This document shows positions 1 to 7,430 of a stretch of DNA of 64,000 bases, one piece after another (the stretch's first letter is position 1; every line of letters starts with the position of its first letter). The stretch covers positions 1-64,000 of the forward strand of contig JABFQN010000002.1 of the NCBI GenBank assembly GCA_019685555.1, given 5' to 3'. The stretch is from Candidatus Bathyarchaeota archaeon A05DMB-3. Its GTDB lineage: Archaea; Thermoproteota; Bathyarchaeia; Bathyarchaeales; Bathycorpusculaceae. The position numbers and the translations under genes are program-made. A model generated the notes under the pieces. The model worked only from the letters and a program-made list of their open reading frames with translations. It was not told the origin of the DNA and did not search any database.

Positions 1-100
1 CTAATACCATGTCCAGTGTTCCGCAAATTGGGAAACATGCAGCTAAACATACAGGAATGGTGGTTTGACCCTTCCTTGTTACTACGACTTTCTTGCTCAT
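1..100 (-). pseudogene. AbrB/SpoVT-type regulator, N-terminal fragment running off the window edge
   Basis: Starting at the ATG at 98-100 on the minus strand, the first 17 codons read MSKKVVVTRKGQTTIPV, the hallmark N-terminal beta-hairpin of swapped-hairpin AbrB (MazE/VapB) DNA-binding domains. After TTIP the family normally continues with a Leu/Arg/Tyr-rich helix (LRxKYGI-like), but here the reading is Cys/Ala/Pro-rich (VCLAACFPICGTLDMV) and fits the family in none of the three frames. The frame is still open at the window edge after 33 codons. Either the gene is degraded or rearranged right after the hairpin, or it is an unusual protein. It could have been the antitoxin of a VapBC-like pair or a stand-alone regulator; nothing here decides that. 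Confidence 0.4.
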
Positions 101-187
101 ACTTTTTCCCTGTAGTACCAAGAGCCTGTAGTACCTAAAAACTTTGCTGCAAAGGGCATGCTAGCGTTGCAGAAACTGCTGAAAGAA

Positions 188-321
188 TGGCGCCGGGGAG
201 GGGATTTGAACCCCTGCGAGCCCGAAGGCCCACTGGCTTACTTGTCCCCTTTCTTAGCCCCTTACACGTTGCGGATTTTGGGATCTCGAGGCCAGCGCGT
301 TAACCGCTCCGCCACCCCGGC
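188..321 (-). tRNA. tRNA-Ser(CGA) with a 46-nt intron
   Basis: Minus-strand type II tRNA. The acceptor strands GCCGGGG (315-321) and CCCCGGC (192-198) pair fully, discriminator G73 at 191 suits serine, and CCA is encoded at 188-190. The anticodon stem CTGGC (291-295) pairs with GCCAG (233-237); the loop carries anticodon CGA (286-288). The two halves are split by about 46 nt (239-284) at the canonical 37/38 position, as expected for an archaeal intron removed by the splicing endonuclease at a bulge-helix-bulge. A long variable arm (GGCC TTCG GGCT) and T-arm GGGGTTCAAATCCCC are present. Leucine was considered because of the long variable arm, but G73 and the CGA anticodon give serine. Confidence 0.93.
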
Positions 322-362
322 TCTTCAGCGTCCTAAAAGAGCCGCTTGTGTCTAAAAGGGTT

Positions 363-1166
363 TTATTCAGTTATTAGTGATGGGTAGAGCCACTTTTTAT
401 CTTTGGTTTTTTTCTTTTCATCCCATTCATGTAGGATTTTTACTGTTTCGTTGGCGATTTTTATAGCGTTTTCTTCGCCTTTTCCGGGTTGGAATTCGTT
501 GGTGCATCTGTTGGCGTAGACGGCGCATATTGCCCCAGCCCTTAATTTGTAAAGGCTTGCCAACGTGTAAAGGGTTGCGGTCTCCATTTCAAAATTGAGC
601 ACGCCAGCCTTCTGCAGCACTGGCAGAACATTGTTTGTTTGAGTTTTACTTGGACGGTTTTGTCCAGCATAAAAGTCTGATGTTGTGGCGGTTACGCCAA
701 AATGATAGTTGCTTATGCCAAGTGTTTCAGCAGCCTCAATCAGCGCTAACAAGACTTCATGGTTGGCTACGGCGGGATATTCTGGCATAATGTAACAGTT
801 GCTTGTTCCGTCTAGGCGAACAGCCGCCGAAGAAATAACTAAATCGCCGCACTTGATGTTCTTTTGTATGGCACCTGTGCTTCCCACGCGGATAAATGTG
901 TGAACACCTATGGCTGATGCTTCATTAACCGCTATCGCCATGCAGGCGGGGCCTATTCCGCTTGATAAGGCGGATATGGGAACACCTTTGTATTTGCCTG
1001 TGGCGCTTCGAAACTCCCGGTGGCATGAAATTTCTTTTGATGAATCCCAGAATTTGACTATTTTTGGAACACGGTCTGGGTCTCCGGGAACGAGCAAATA
1101 CTCTGCTAGGTCGCCTTTCTTGCAGGCGATGTGGTATTGTTTCCCGTTAGGTTTCGTTGGATGCAC
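363..1166 (-). CDS. udp: uridine phosphorylase (nucleoside phosphorylase family)
   Basis: About 267 residues of the PNP/UDP phosphorylase fold: phosphorolysis of uridine (or another nucleoside) to base and ribose 1-phosphate in nucleoside salvage. Visible landmarks are the phosphate-binding loop PGDPDRV near the N-terminus, SSGIGPACMAIAVNE, FIRVGSTGAIQ, and NFEMETATLYTLASL, whose EMET contacts the ribose. The frame is open further upstream but runs into the preceding gene; the GTG at 1164-1166 has GAGGTGA five bases before it, so I take it as the start. It lies 22 bp downstream of the AbrB-PhoU gene on the same strand and is probably cotranscribed with it. Substrate preference among nucleosides cannot be read from the sequence. 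Confidence 0.85.
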   Translation of the reverse strand: MHPTKPNGKQYHIACKKGDLAEYLLVPGDPDRVPKIVKFWDSSKEISCHREFRSATGKYKGVPISALSSGIGPACMAIAVNEASAIGVHTFIRVGSTGAIQKNIKCGDLVISSAAVRLDGTSNCYIMPEYPAVANHEVLLALIEAAETLGISNYHFGVTATTSDFYAGQNRPSKTQTNNVLPVLQKAGVLNFEMETATLYTLASLYKLRAGAICAVYANRCTNEFQPGKGEENAIKIANETVKILHEWDEKKKTKDKKWLYPSLITE

Positions 1167-1188
1167 TCGGTTCACCTCTGTGTTATTT

Positions 1189-2172
1189 TTACAGCTTTTT
1201 TGGCATAACCAAGTCTGCAATGTCCACGCTGTGCTCGTATATTTGCTGTAAAGTTGAAACCGCAGGCAGAATGTGTGACATGACATCAAGGCTTTGTCCT
1301 TTGGCGCTTTTTTCAATAGCACTTGCAGCCCTCTCAATTTTTTCCCGCATGCTGCGCACTTCCTCTGCCAAGGCGATGTCGCCGGTAAAGAAAGCTTTTA
1401 AAGCGTTTTCGTGAGCTTCAAAGGAGATTGAGTGAAACTCAACTATGAGCCTTTTCAAGTCGTCAGTCAGTTTAGTCCCTTTCAGTTCTGCAATTTTGAA
1501 GGCTGTGCGTACACATTCATCCCCAATTGTTTCAACAAGGCTTGCAGCTAAGCGATAGTCTAAGCATTCGATGGGCTGAACCCCGAGTTTTTCGCTTAAG
1601 CTTGGGTTCTGGATTATTGTCCGCAATATTCGAACAAGCAAGAAGTACAGCCTATTAACTTCTTCATCTCTTGCAATTACACTTTTTGCCATGTGCACGT
1701 CTACATTAACCAGCGCGTTTACAACGTCCCTGTGCATGCCAGCAGCTATTGTGTATCCTCTTCGGAGAATCTTGTCAGGGGGGAAGCTGGAGGGTTCAAG
1801 CAAACACTGCAGAACAATTTTAGAGTAGTCTTCCTCAACTATTTCTAGCCCCACCAGTCGACTGACAGTTTTCTTTACTGTCTCCCGCACCTCAAAGCTA
1901 ATATTTTCCTTCGCCTCCACACGGATAATGTCGAAGCCAAGCAGATACTTTCCAATAACTTCACGGCTTAAATAGGGTCCAGGTTTCAAAATAATGGTGC
2001 GGGGGGAAGGAGCAACGCTATATTCGGGGTCTATGAGGAGTTTGCCATCGCTGGTTTCGCTTAAGGCTACTATTGAGCCCCGTTTCAAGCCATAGTGTTC
2101 AGCCCAATCCTTCGGTAGGCAAACGAAAAATGTGCCGCTGGGGGTACGTTGAATCTTGCGGATAGCACCCAT
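1189..2172 (-). CDS. AbrB-PhoU domain regulator
   Basis: 327 residues. Residues 1-50 form an AbrB-like hairpin domain (MGAIRKIQRTPSGTFFVCLP, KDWAEHYGLKRG), which in this archaeal family probably binds DNA. The rest is all-helical PhoU, with two helical bundles carrying the typical EAHENALKAF and HSVDIADLV segments; PhoU proteins tie phosphate-transport activity to phosphate state. No pst transporter genes are in the window, so the regulated genes are unknown. GGTGATTGG directly precedes the ATG and serves as ribosome binding site. It is divergent from the DUF429-polD operon and shares a short (about 80 bp) intergenic region with it. Confidence 0.82.
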   Translation of the reverse strand: MGAIRKIQRTPSGTFFVCLPKDWAEHYGLKRGSIVALSETSDGKLLIDPEYSVAPSPRTIILKPGPYLSREVIGKYLLGFDIIRVEAKENISFEVRETVKKTVSRLVGLEIVEEDYSKIVLQCLLEPSSFPPDKILRRGYTIAAGMHRDVVNALVNVDVHMAKSVIARDEEVNRLYFLLVRILRTIIQNPSLSEKLGVQPIECLDYRLAASLVETIGDECVRTAFKIAELKGTKLTDDLKRLIVEFHSISFEAHENALKAFFTGDIALAEEVRSMREKIERAASAIEKSAKGQSLDVMSHILPAVSTLQQIYEHSVDIADLVMPKKL

Positions 2173-2229
2173 CCAATCACCAAATAACAGGCTTCAGTTT
2201 GCAGTATCAACAAATCTAAAACAGAACAA

Positions 2230-2239
2230 TAATATATAA
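2230..2239 (+). promoter_or_regulatory. TATA box of the DUF429-polB operon
   Basis: The AT-rich ATATATAAA element sits about 20 bp before the annotated GTG (2252) and about 25-30 bp before the in-frame TTG at 2261. With the usual archaeal TATA-to-start distance, transcription would begin near 2257-2262, which favours a leaderless message starting at the TTG. The element is nearly palindromic and may also serve the divergent PhoU-like gene. Confidence 0.55.
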
Positions 2240-2251
2240 ACTTAAGTGTAA

Positions 2252-2857
2252 GTGTTGAAGTTGAAAGGTAAAGTTATAATTGGTATAGATTTGGCGGGTA
2301 AGGAAAAGAACCCCACAGGATTTGCTGTTTGGGAAAATGCGCGGGTGAAAACATGCCTAATTTACACGGACAATGAAATTCTTGAAAGAGTATCTTGTGT
2401 CAATCCGACAATCGTGGCAATTGATGCCCCGCTTAAACTTCCAAAAAGGGGAATTCTAAGGAAAGTAGACGAAATGCTCATCAAAAAAGGCTACCGCGTT
2501 TTTCCACCGGGCTTACCAGCCATGAAAACCCTCACACTGCGGGCTGTTAGACTGAATAAGTTAATAACTGAAAAAGGACTAAAAACGATTGAAACACATC
2601 CTGCATCCACAAGAAAGGCTCTAAACATGCCGACAAAAGACTGGGAAACAATTCAAGCAATATTAAAAAGCATGGGAGTAAGGGGAACTTTGGAAGAGCG
2701 AAGGCTAACGCCCCACGAGTTAGACGCTGTTACCGCTGCCCTAACGGGATATTTTCACACGCAAGGGTTAACTGAGGCGTTAGGCGATGAAGAAGAAGGC
2801 TACGTCATAGTGCCGAAAAAGTTGGATTGGCGGGGAATAAAACTTGAGTGTCTCTGA
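2252..2857 (+). CDS. DUF429 family protein (predicted RNase H-fold nuclease)
   Basis: 201 residues. The N-terminal VIIGIDLAGKEKNPTGFAVW and VAIDAPL are the paired acidic motifs of DUF429, a family placed in the RNase H-like superfamily and predicted to be a nuclease; ETHPAS and TPHELDAVTAALTGY supply later conserved positions. Biochemical function of the family is not established to my knowledge. The stop overlaps the start of polD small subunit by 14 bp, so translation of the two is probably coupled; that makes a role near replication or repair tempting but unproven. Start is GTG 2252, or TTG 2261 if the transcript is leaderless. Confidence 0.75.
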   Translation: MLKLKGKVIIGIDLAGKEKNPTGFAVWENARVKTCLIYTDNEILERVSCVNPTIVAIDAPLKLPKRGILRKVDEMLIKKGYRVFPPGLPAMKTLTLRAVRLNKLITEKGLKTIETHPASTRKALNMPTKDWETIQAILKSMGVRGTLEERRLTPHELDAVTAALTGYFHTQGLTEALGDEEEGYVIVPKKLDWRGIKLECL

Positions 2858-4421
2858 GGAAAGGCTGCAAAAAGCCGTCGAATTGACACTTGCGGCGGGA
2901 TACCAACTTAACAAAGAAGCTTTTGACTTCTTGAACACGGTGGCTGCAATTGAAGATCCCGTGGATGTTATGCGCAAAGCTCTTGAAAAAATAGAGGCAT
3001 TGAAGGATAAGCCATTGTTTATTGGAAAAACCTTTCTCGAAGAAATCATAAAAAAGCCGGAGCTCATGGAGGAAACTATTCTTCAATCGCAAGCAGAAAT
3101 GGTTACGTCTCTGCCTATACCGTCTCTTGAACGGCAAACGCAAATTTTGGAAGGGAAAAAAGTGTTCCGTCCCTATGCAAAGGAAATCGAGGCCAGTGTC
3201 AATATAATTGAGGATCCCGGTAGCAAATTAAGCTCAGGTGGAACCATGAGCGACTATTTGGAGTGTTTCCGGGATAGGTTTAAGCGTATCGAAAAGCTGC
3301 TGAGGCAAAGGATAGATGCCAGAAGCGCCGCCTCAATAATCGACGCATTAAGGTCTCCGCCGAACACCAAGCTTAAAGTAATCGGCATGGTTACAGAAAA
3401 GAGGGAGGCAAAACAGAAAATTTTCCTAACAATTGAAGACTTTTACGTGAGCGCTACAGTGCTTGTGCCGCAAAACGCCCCTACAGAGCTTCTAACTAAA
3501 GCGAGAACCCTATTGCTGGACCAAGTTGTTTGTGTAAGTGTTACAAAAACGCGAGGGAACTTGTTAATTGCAGAGGACATTATTCTGCCTGACATAGCAC
3601 CCAAAATTCAAAGCAAAGCGCCGGTTCCAGCTTATGCTGTCCTCACTTCAGACATGCATGTGGGTAGTGTAAAGTTTCAGGAAAAAGTCTTTGACAGATT
3701 CGTTTTGTGGCTCAGCGGCAAATACGGAAATGAGGAGATGCAAGAGATAGCGAGTCACGTGAAGTATGTTTTGATAGCCGGTGATATTGTTGATGGAATA
3801 GGAGTTTACCCAAACCAGGTCAAGGAATTAGCAATAAAAGATGTCTATGAGCAATATAGGCTGGCGGCAAAGTTAATCGACAAGATTCCCGGCTACATCG
3901 AAGTGATCATTATTCCTGGAAACCATGACGCCCCAAGAAAGGCTTTACCGCAACCACCAATTTCAGGCGCTTTTCTGGAACTACTGCAAAAGTCTAGGAA
4001 AATCTATTCAATCGGAAACCCGAGCAGGATAAGCCTCCACGGTGTTGAAGTTCTCATGTATCACGGACGCAGCCTCGATGACGTTGTCTCCACGGTTCCT
4101 GGAATGGAATATGCGCATCCCGAAAAGGCCATGACTTTGTTTTTGCAAGGGCGTCATTTGGCACCCGTTTATGGAGGAAAAACCCCTGTTTCGCCTGAAA
4201 ACAGGGACTATTTGGTTATAGATAGGGTTCCAGACATTTTCCATGCTGGGCACATACACACTTTAGGGTATACCAATTATCGGGGAGTTTTAGTCTTAAA
4301 TTCGGGATGTTGGCAGGAACAAACCGAGTATATGAGAAGGCTTGGGTTCATCCCAACGCCTGGTTTAGTCCCTGTAGTAAACTTACAAACTTTCGACATG
4401 AGAATAATTTCCTTCACTTAG
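2844..4421 (+). CDS. polB: DNA polymerase D small subunit DP1 (3'-5' exonuclease)
   Basis: 525 residues. The small subunit of the archaeal replicative polymerase D supplies the proofreading exonuclease. A helical N-terminal region is followed by an OB-fold (KLKVIGMVTEKREAKQK, near residue 175) and a calcineurin-like Mre11-type nuclease domain with its full set of metal motifs: TSDMHVGS, AGDIVDGIGVYP, IPGNHDAPRK, YHGRSLDD, HAGHIHTLG, then the conserved LNSGCWQEQT. Starts at GTG inside the end of the DUF429 gene. It lies tail-to-tail with the endonuclease dU-like gene, beyond which are orc1/cdc6 and the likely origin; the large subunit is 9 kb away. Confidence 0.95.
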   Translation: MSVSEERLQKAVELTLAAGYQLNKEAFDFLNTVAAIEDPVDVMRKALEKIEALKDKPLFIGKTFLEEIIKKPELMEETILQSQAEMVTSLPIPSLERQTQILEGKKVFRPYAKEIEASVNIIEDPGSKLSSGGTMSDYLECFRDRFKRIEKLLRQRIDARSAASIIDALRSPPNTKLKVIGMVTEKREAKQKIFLTIEDFYVSATVLVPQNAPTELLTKARTLLLDQVVCVSVTKTRGNLLIAEDIILPDIAPKIQSKAPVPAYAVLTSDMHVGSVKFQEKVFDRFVLWLSGKYGNEEMQEIASHVKYVLIAGDIVDGIGVYPNQVKELAIKDVYEQYRLAAKLIDKIPGYIEVIIIPGNHDAPRKALPQPPISGAFLELLQKSRKIYSIGNPSRISLHGVEVLMYHGRSLDDVVSTVPGMEYAHPEKAMTLFLQGRHLAPVYGGKTPVSPENRDYLVIDRVPDIFHAGHIHTLGYTNYRGVLVLNSGCWQEQTEYMRRLGFIPTPGLVPVVNLQTFDMRIISFT

Positions 4422-4975
4422 GATAACCCTCGGGCAATAAGCCTTGCAACGCGGATTGGCTCAGGCACTCTACTGCAAGTTACCAAACTTTTTATGAGAA
4501 GCGCGGTCCACTTAATATCCTTGCCCACTGTTTCCACATAAAGCGGTGGTTCCCCAGCTGTCACATGCACCCTATGAATAGCCCCAAGCTTTTCGAACAC
4601 ATTCCAACGGATTTTCCAATCTGTAAAATGCTGAATAAGAGCACGTTTTACTGCTCTGTTGTCGGGCTTCGTCCTCGACACAACAACAACTGGTTTTTGA
4701 AATTTTTCGTGAAGAACTGTGGGGTTTATGACATTAAAACCAGCGAAGGAGACCCCCGCAAGCATAACCGCATCAAAATTCCATTCGCTAAGAATTTCAA
4801 CAGCCTTGTTTGTTGCATCTAAGCCGTCAACCATTATCTCTGCAAATTTCACTCCTTCTATCTCCAACTTTTTTAAAAGAACCGCAGCTAAAAGGGCGCG
4901 TTTGGTTATGCCTTTTCTAAAACTTCCATCCTCAATTCCTACAACGCGCATCCTTTGAAAGACATTTCGGCTCAT
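4418..4975 (-). CDS. endonuclease dU-like protein (former DUF99/UPF0215)
   Basis: About 185 residues. Recognisable by MRVVGIEDGSFRKG at the start, IMVDGLDATNKAVEIL, VMLAGVSFAGFNVINP and VVVVSRTKPDN. Members of this archaeal family are related to endonuclease V and have been linked to cleavage at deoxyuridine, i.e. repair of deaminated cytosine. It begins inside the 3' end of orc1/cdc6 (about 44 bp overlap), so it is translated from the same message as the origin-binding protein. Two starts are possible (ATG at 4975 or ATG at 4951). Its 3' end overlaps the polD small-subunit stop by 4 bp in convergent orientation. Confidence 0.8.
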   Translation of the reverse strand: MSRNVFQRMRVVGIEDGSFRKGITKRALLAAVLLKKLEIEGVKFAEIMVDGLDATNKAVEILSEWNFDAVMLAGVSFAGFNVINPTVLHEKFQKPVVVVSRTKPDNRAVKRALIQHFTDWKIRWNVFEKLGAIHRVHVTAGEPPLYVETVGKDIKWTALLIKSLVTCSRVPEPIRVARLIARGLS

Positions 4976-6182
4976 AATCAATCAGGCGCCCAAGTCTATT
5001 GTCATTAGAGAAGGCTTCTCTAATAAGAGTGCGCGTCACCTCTAACCGAATTTTCTTCGTCCGTCCATACCTTCCCATACTAACGACTTGCGCATTTAAC
5101 AAACCTAAAGCGTCCAGTTCATTAACCAAGGTGCTGACCCGCCTCTGAGTTAACGGTGTTAAAGCTAATTCTCCGCAAAGTTCATTGTAAACCTCATATA
5201 TCTCGCCTGTCACAGCGCGATAACCGTTTGCCCTGACCAGCTGGAAGACGCTTAATATAACAAGTTTTGAGTGTAATGTAAGATTTGCCAGGGCTTCAAT
5301 CACACGGTTATGCTCTATAAGCTTTTCAGCCTCACGAATATGCTCTTCCGTAACTATGTCTGCGCCTTTTCGCTCTGCAACTTCACCAGCAACACGGAGA
5401 AGGTCTAAGGCTCTGCGTGCATCCCCATGCTCAGCTGCAGCCAATGCAGCGCAGAGCCTCAGAGCCCCCTCACTTAAAGCCCCGTCACGAAACGCCATCT
5501 GCGCCCGCTCAGCCAATATGTCCCTCAGTTCCTCCGCATCATACGGTCTAAAAACAATCTCCTCCTCACTAAGGGAGCTTAAAACTCTTGGATCAAGAAA
5601 CTCTTTCAGGCGCAAGTCGTTGGATATTCCGATAATAGATACTTTGCTTTGTGATAATGCCTCGTTAATCCTTGTAAGTTCATATAGGAGAGCATCACTC
5701 CGCGACTTAACTAAGACGTCCACTTCGTCAAGTGCAATAATCATTATCTTTTTTGCAGCGTTTAAAGCCTTTTTAAACCTTTCAAACACCTCGCCAACAG
5801 AAAGACCAGTAAAAGGAACGGAAAGCTGAATGCTGTTGCATACGCTTGCCAAGATACGGTACTCTGTTCCAGCCAAGCGGCAATTTACATAGCAGAAACT
5901 GACAGGCGCGCCAAACTCTCTTGCCTTAGCCTCCAAACGGGTTAGCACATACTTTGTCACAGCTGTCTTGCCAGTTCCGGTTTTTCCATAAACAAAAATG
6001 TTTGAACATCTGGCTTCTTTTAAAACAGGTGCAACAGTCTCTCCAAGACGCTTAATTTGATCCTCACGGTGCGGCAGTCTTTCAGGTAAATAGTCATGAC
6101 GAAGAACTTCCCTGTCCTTAAAGACGCCTATTCTGTTCAAAAATCTACTGAACACTTCATCTAGCACGCTTGCCTCCTTCAT
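4932..6182 (-). CDS. orc1/cdc6: Orc1/Cdc6 replication initiator
   Basis: 416 residues. AAA+ ATPase that binds origin recognition boxes and loads the MCM helicase. Seen in order: the N-terminal LPHREDQIKRL, Walker A VYGKTGTGKTAVTKY (near residue 65), Walker B IIALDEVDVLV, sensor-1 IGISNDLRLKEFLDPR, sensor-2 region GDARRALDLLR, and a C-terminal winged helix (SKLVILSVFQLV, LTQRRVSTLVNELDALGLL). ATG 6182 follows AAGGAGGAAGG; an adjacent TTG at 6185 is the alternative. Directly upstream is the long gene-free region with ORB-like sites, the usual arrangement of an archaeal origin with its cognate initiator. Confidence 0.96.
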   Translation of the reverse strand: MKEASVLDEVFSRFLNRIGVFKDREVLRHDYLPERLPHREDQIKRLGETVAPVLKEARCSNIFVYGKTGTGKTAVTKYVLTRLEAKAREFGAPVSFCYVNCRLAGTEYRILASVCNSIQLSVPFTGLSVGEVFERFKKALNAAKKIMIIALDEVDVLVKSRSDALLYELTRINEALSQSKVSIIGISNDLRLKEFLDPRVLSSLSEEEIVFRPYDAEELRDILAERAQMAFRDGALSEGALRLCAALAAAEHGDARRALDLLRVAGEVAERKGADIVTEEHIREAEKLIEHNRVIEALANLTLHSKLVILSVFQLVRANGYRAVTGEIYEVYNELCGELALTPLTQRRVSTLVNELDALGLLNAQVVSMGRYGRTKKIRLEVTRTLIREAFSNDNRLGRLIDYEPKCLSKDARCRN

Positions 6183-6511
6183 CAACCTTCCTCCTTTTCC
6201 TTCAAGTCCCTTTTCTGGTATAATGCCTTTCTACTTTAGAGAGTGGCAAAATAAGGTGTGTTGTACAGAAAACTGGATAAGTAGCAGAAAAATCCTAAAA
6301 ACTGTAGGAGGAAAAGTTGTTGGAAAACGAACAGAGACACCCCTCGATTTCAGTTGGAAACTCTGAAGAATAAGTTTTGTTCTGATTTCTTTTTGAGAGA
6401 AATATACTCTGATAGGTAATGGCATTGGTCAAAGTAAAAAGTTTCTTGTAGAAGTTTCTATATTAAACTGAAAAAATGTTGTAATAAAAACTATGGATTT
6501 AGCCTTTAACA

Positions 6512-6535
6512 TTTTCCAGTGGAAAAGTGGGGGGG
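6512..6535 (+). promoter_or_regulatory. ORB-like Orc1/Cdc6 binding site, plus orientation
   Basis: Reads TTCCAGTGGAAAAGTGGG plus further Gs. The dyad TTCCAGTGGAA followed by a G-run is the consensus form of the archaeal origin recognition box, where the winged helix reads the dyad and the AAA+ domain contacts the G side. Confidence 0.8.
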
Positions 6536-6774
6536 CGCCCTCTCTCTGCAAATATTTGAAATTATGCAAAGATTTCACTTTTCAAATTCTTGGAAAAGTA
6601 ATTACTGTATAATCCTGAATTAATAAGGAAGATGATGAAAGCTTCATTTCTGTTTAAACCACACTTAACTTCACAGCCTTGCAAACACCTTGTGAAATTT
6701 ATCAACTCTTGCCTTTCCTTTAGCCACAAAACCCTTTTTATTGACTATTTCTTGCCTTTTTGCTGCGAAGAAGT

Positions 6775-6796
6775 CACCCTCTTTTTTCCACTGGAG
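6775..6796 (-). promoter_or_regulatory. ORB-like Orc1/Cdc6 binding site, minus orientation
   Basis: On the minus strand it reads CTCCAGTGGAAAAAAGAGGG, the same core as the plus-oriented box but inverted, with a weaker G-tract. The pair is spaced about 260 bp and brackets the AT-rich stretch. Confidence 0.7.
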
Positions 6797-6944
6797 ATAA
6801 ACAAAGCCTTTAAACCCTTTTGTTTTTCACAGTTAGAGAAATTAGTGAAGTTTGTGAAATTAAATATTTGGAAATCTTCCTTATTTGTGACTTTTAAGCT
6901 CAAATAACAGCTTTTTCTTTTCCTCTCTTCACCGTAACAGCTAT

Positions 6945-6974
6945 AACTTGTGAAGTGTAAACTTGTGAAGTGTT
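6945..6974 (+). repeat. tandem 15-bp direct repeat upstream of the winged-helix gene
   Basis: AACTTGTGAAGTGT occurs twice back to back (6945-6958 and 6960-6973, period 15 bp), ending 19 bp before the ATG of the next gene. A related TTAGTGAAGTTTGTGAAATT lies at 6842-6861. Two adjacent identical sites one and a half helical turns apart look like an operator or iteron. Confidence 0.65.
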
Positions 6975-6992
6975 GAGGGTGCTTTAGAACGG

Positions 6993-7412
6993 ATGCCCGC
7001 AAGGAAAATGCGTATCGAGCTGTTCGATAGCGAAGGCAACAAGTATAGCATAGCCTTTGAAGGGCAGGTTACGCGGGAGAAGGCCCTTCGCCTACTGGAT
7101 CTCGTGGAGATATTGGGTGGAGCGGCTGGGGCTAACCCTGGAATAAGCACTGCAGCAGGTGAAATGCCAAAGTATGATAAAGTGTTGACTTTAATACAGA
7201 GACATTTCCCCATAGCTTGGTTTTCATCAAGGGAAATTCAATCAGTCTACGAGCAAGAATTTAAGGAGCCTATAAGCCTCAGTACAGTAGCTACATACCT
7301 TTCTAGACTAGCAAACAAAGGAATGCTCATAAAAACCGGGGCTTCCAACCGCCTAAAATATAGGGTGGCTCCGGGTTTTCCGCATGTGACTATGAAACAA
7401 CAGATAACCTAA
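6993..7412 (+). CDS. origin-adjacent winged-helix protein
   Basis: 139 residues, no family recognised with certainty. Residues 5-45 (RIELFDSEGNKYSIAFEGQV, then TREKALRLLDLVEIL) look like a small beta-hairpin followed by a helix; a Gly/Ala-rich linker leads to a winged helix (YDKVLTLIQRHFPIAWFSSR, then STVATYLSRLANKGMLIKTG) with the typical recognition helix and wing. It is transcribed away from the putative origin and has tandem 15-bp repeats immediately upstream that could be its own operator. A DNA-binding role is well supported by the fold; a role in replication control is inferred only from position (compare WhiP near one Sulfolobus origin). Confidence 0.75.
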   Translation: MPARKMRIELFDSEGNKYSIAFEGQVTREKALRLLDLVEILGGAAGANPGISTAAGEMPKYDKVLTLIQRHFPIAWFSSREIQSVYEQEFKEPISLSTVATYLSRLANKGMLIKTGASNRLKYRVAPGFPHVTMKQQIT

Positions 7413-7430
7413 TAATGATTACAAACCGTT

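Larger units (their letters stand above)
6186..6992. other. oriC: putative chromosomal replication origin (oriC)
   Basis: About 800 bp without a credible gene, lying between divergent orc1/cdc6 (minus) and a winged-helix gene (plus). It contains a well-formed ORB-like element at 6512-6535 and an inverted one at 6775-6796, with their G-runs pointing inward toward an AT-rich stretch (about 6541-6774) that would be the unwinding element. Weaker partial copies of the TTGGAAA core occur at 6319-6330 and 6350-6361, and TTGGAAAAG at 6590. The short frames that can be opened in the region show no protein-like composition. The small GC-rich patch GGGGGGGCGCCC lies at the end of the first ORB. Experimental origin mapping is absent; the call rests on layout and motif. 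Confidence 0.82.

Noticed and set aside
1167-1337. N-terminal extension of uridine phosphorylase
   Set aside because: It overlaps the AbrB-PhoU coding sequence and has a low-complexity, non-homologous reading.
6632-6907. 91-codon frame inside the origin region
   Set aside because: Phe/Lys/Leu-rich translation from AT-rich DNA, no ribosome binding site, and it covers an ORB element and the unwinding stretch.
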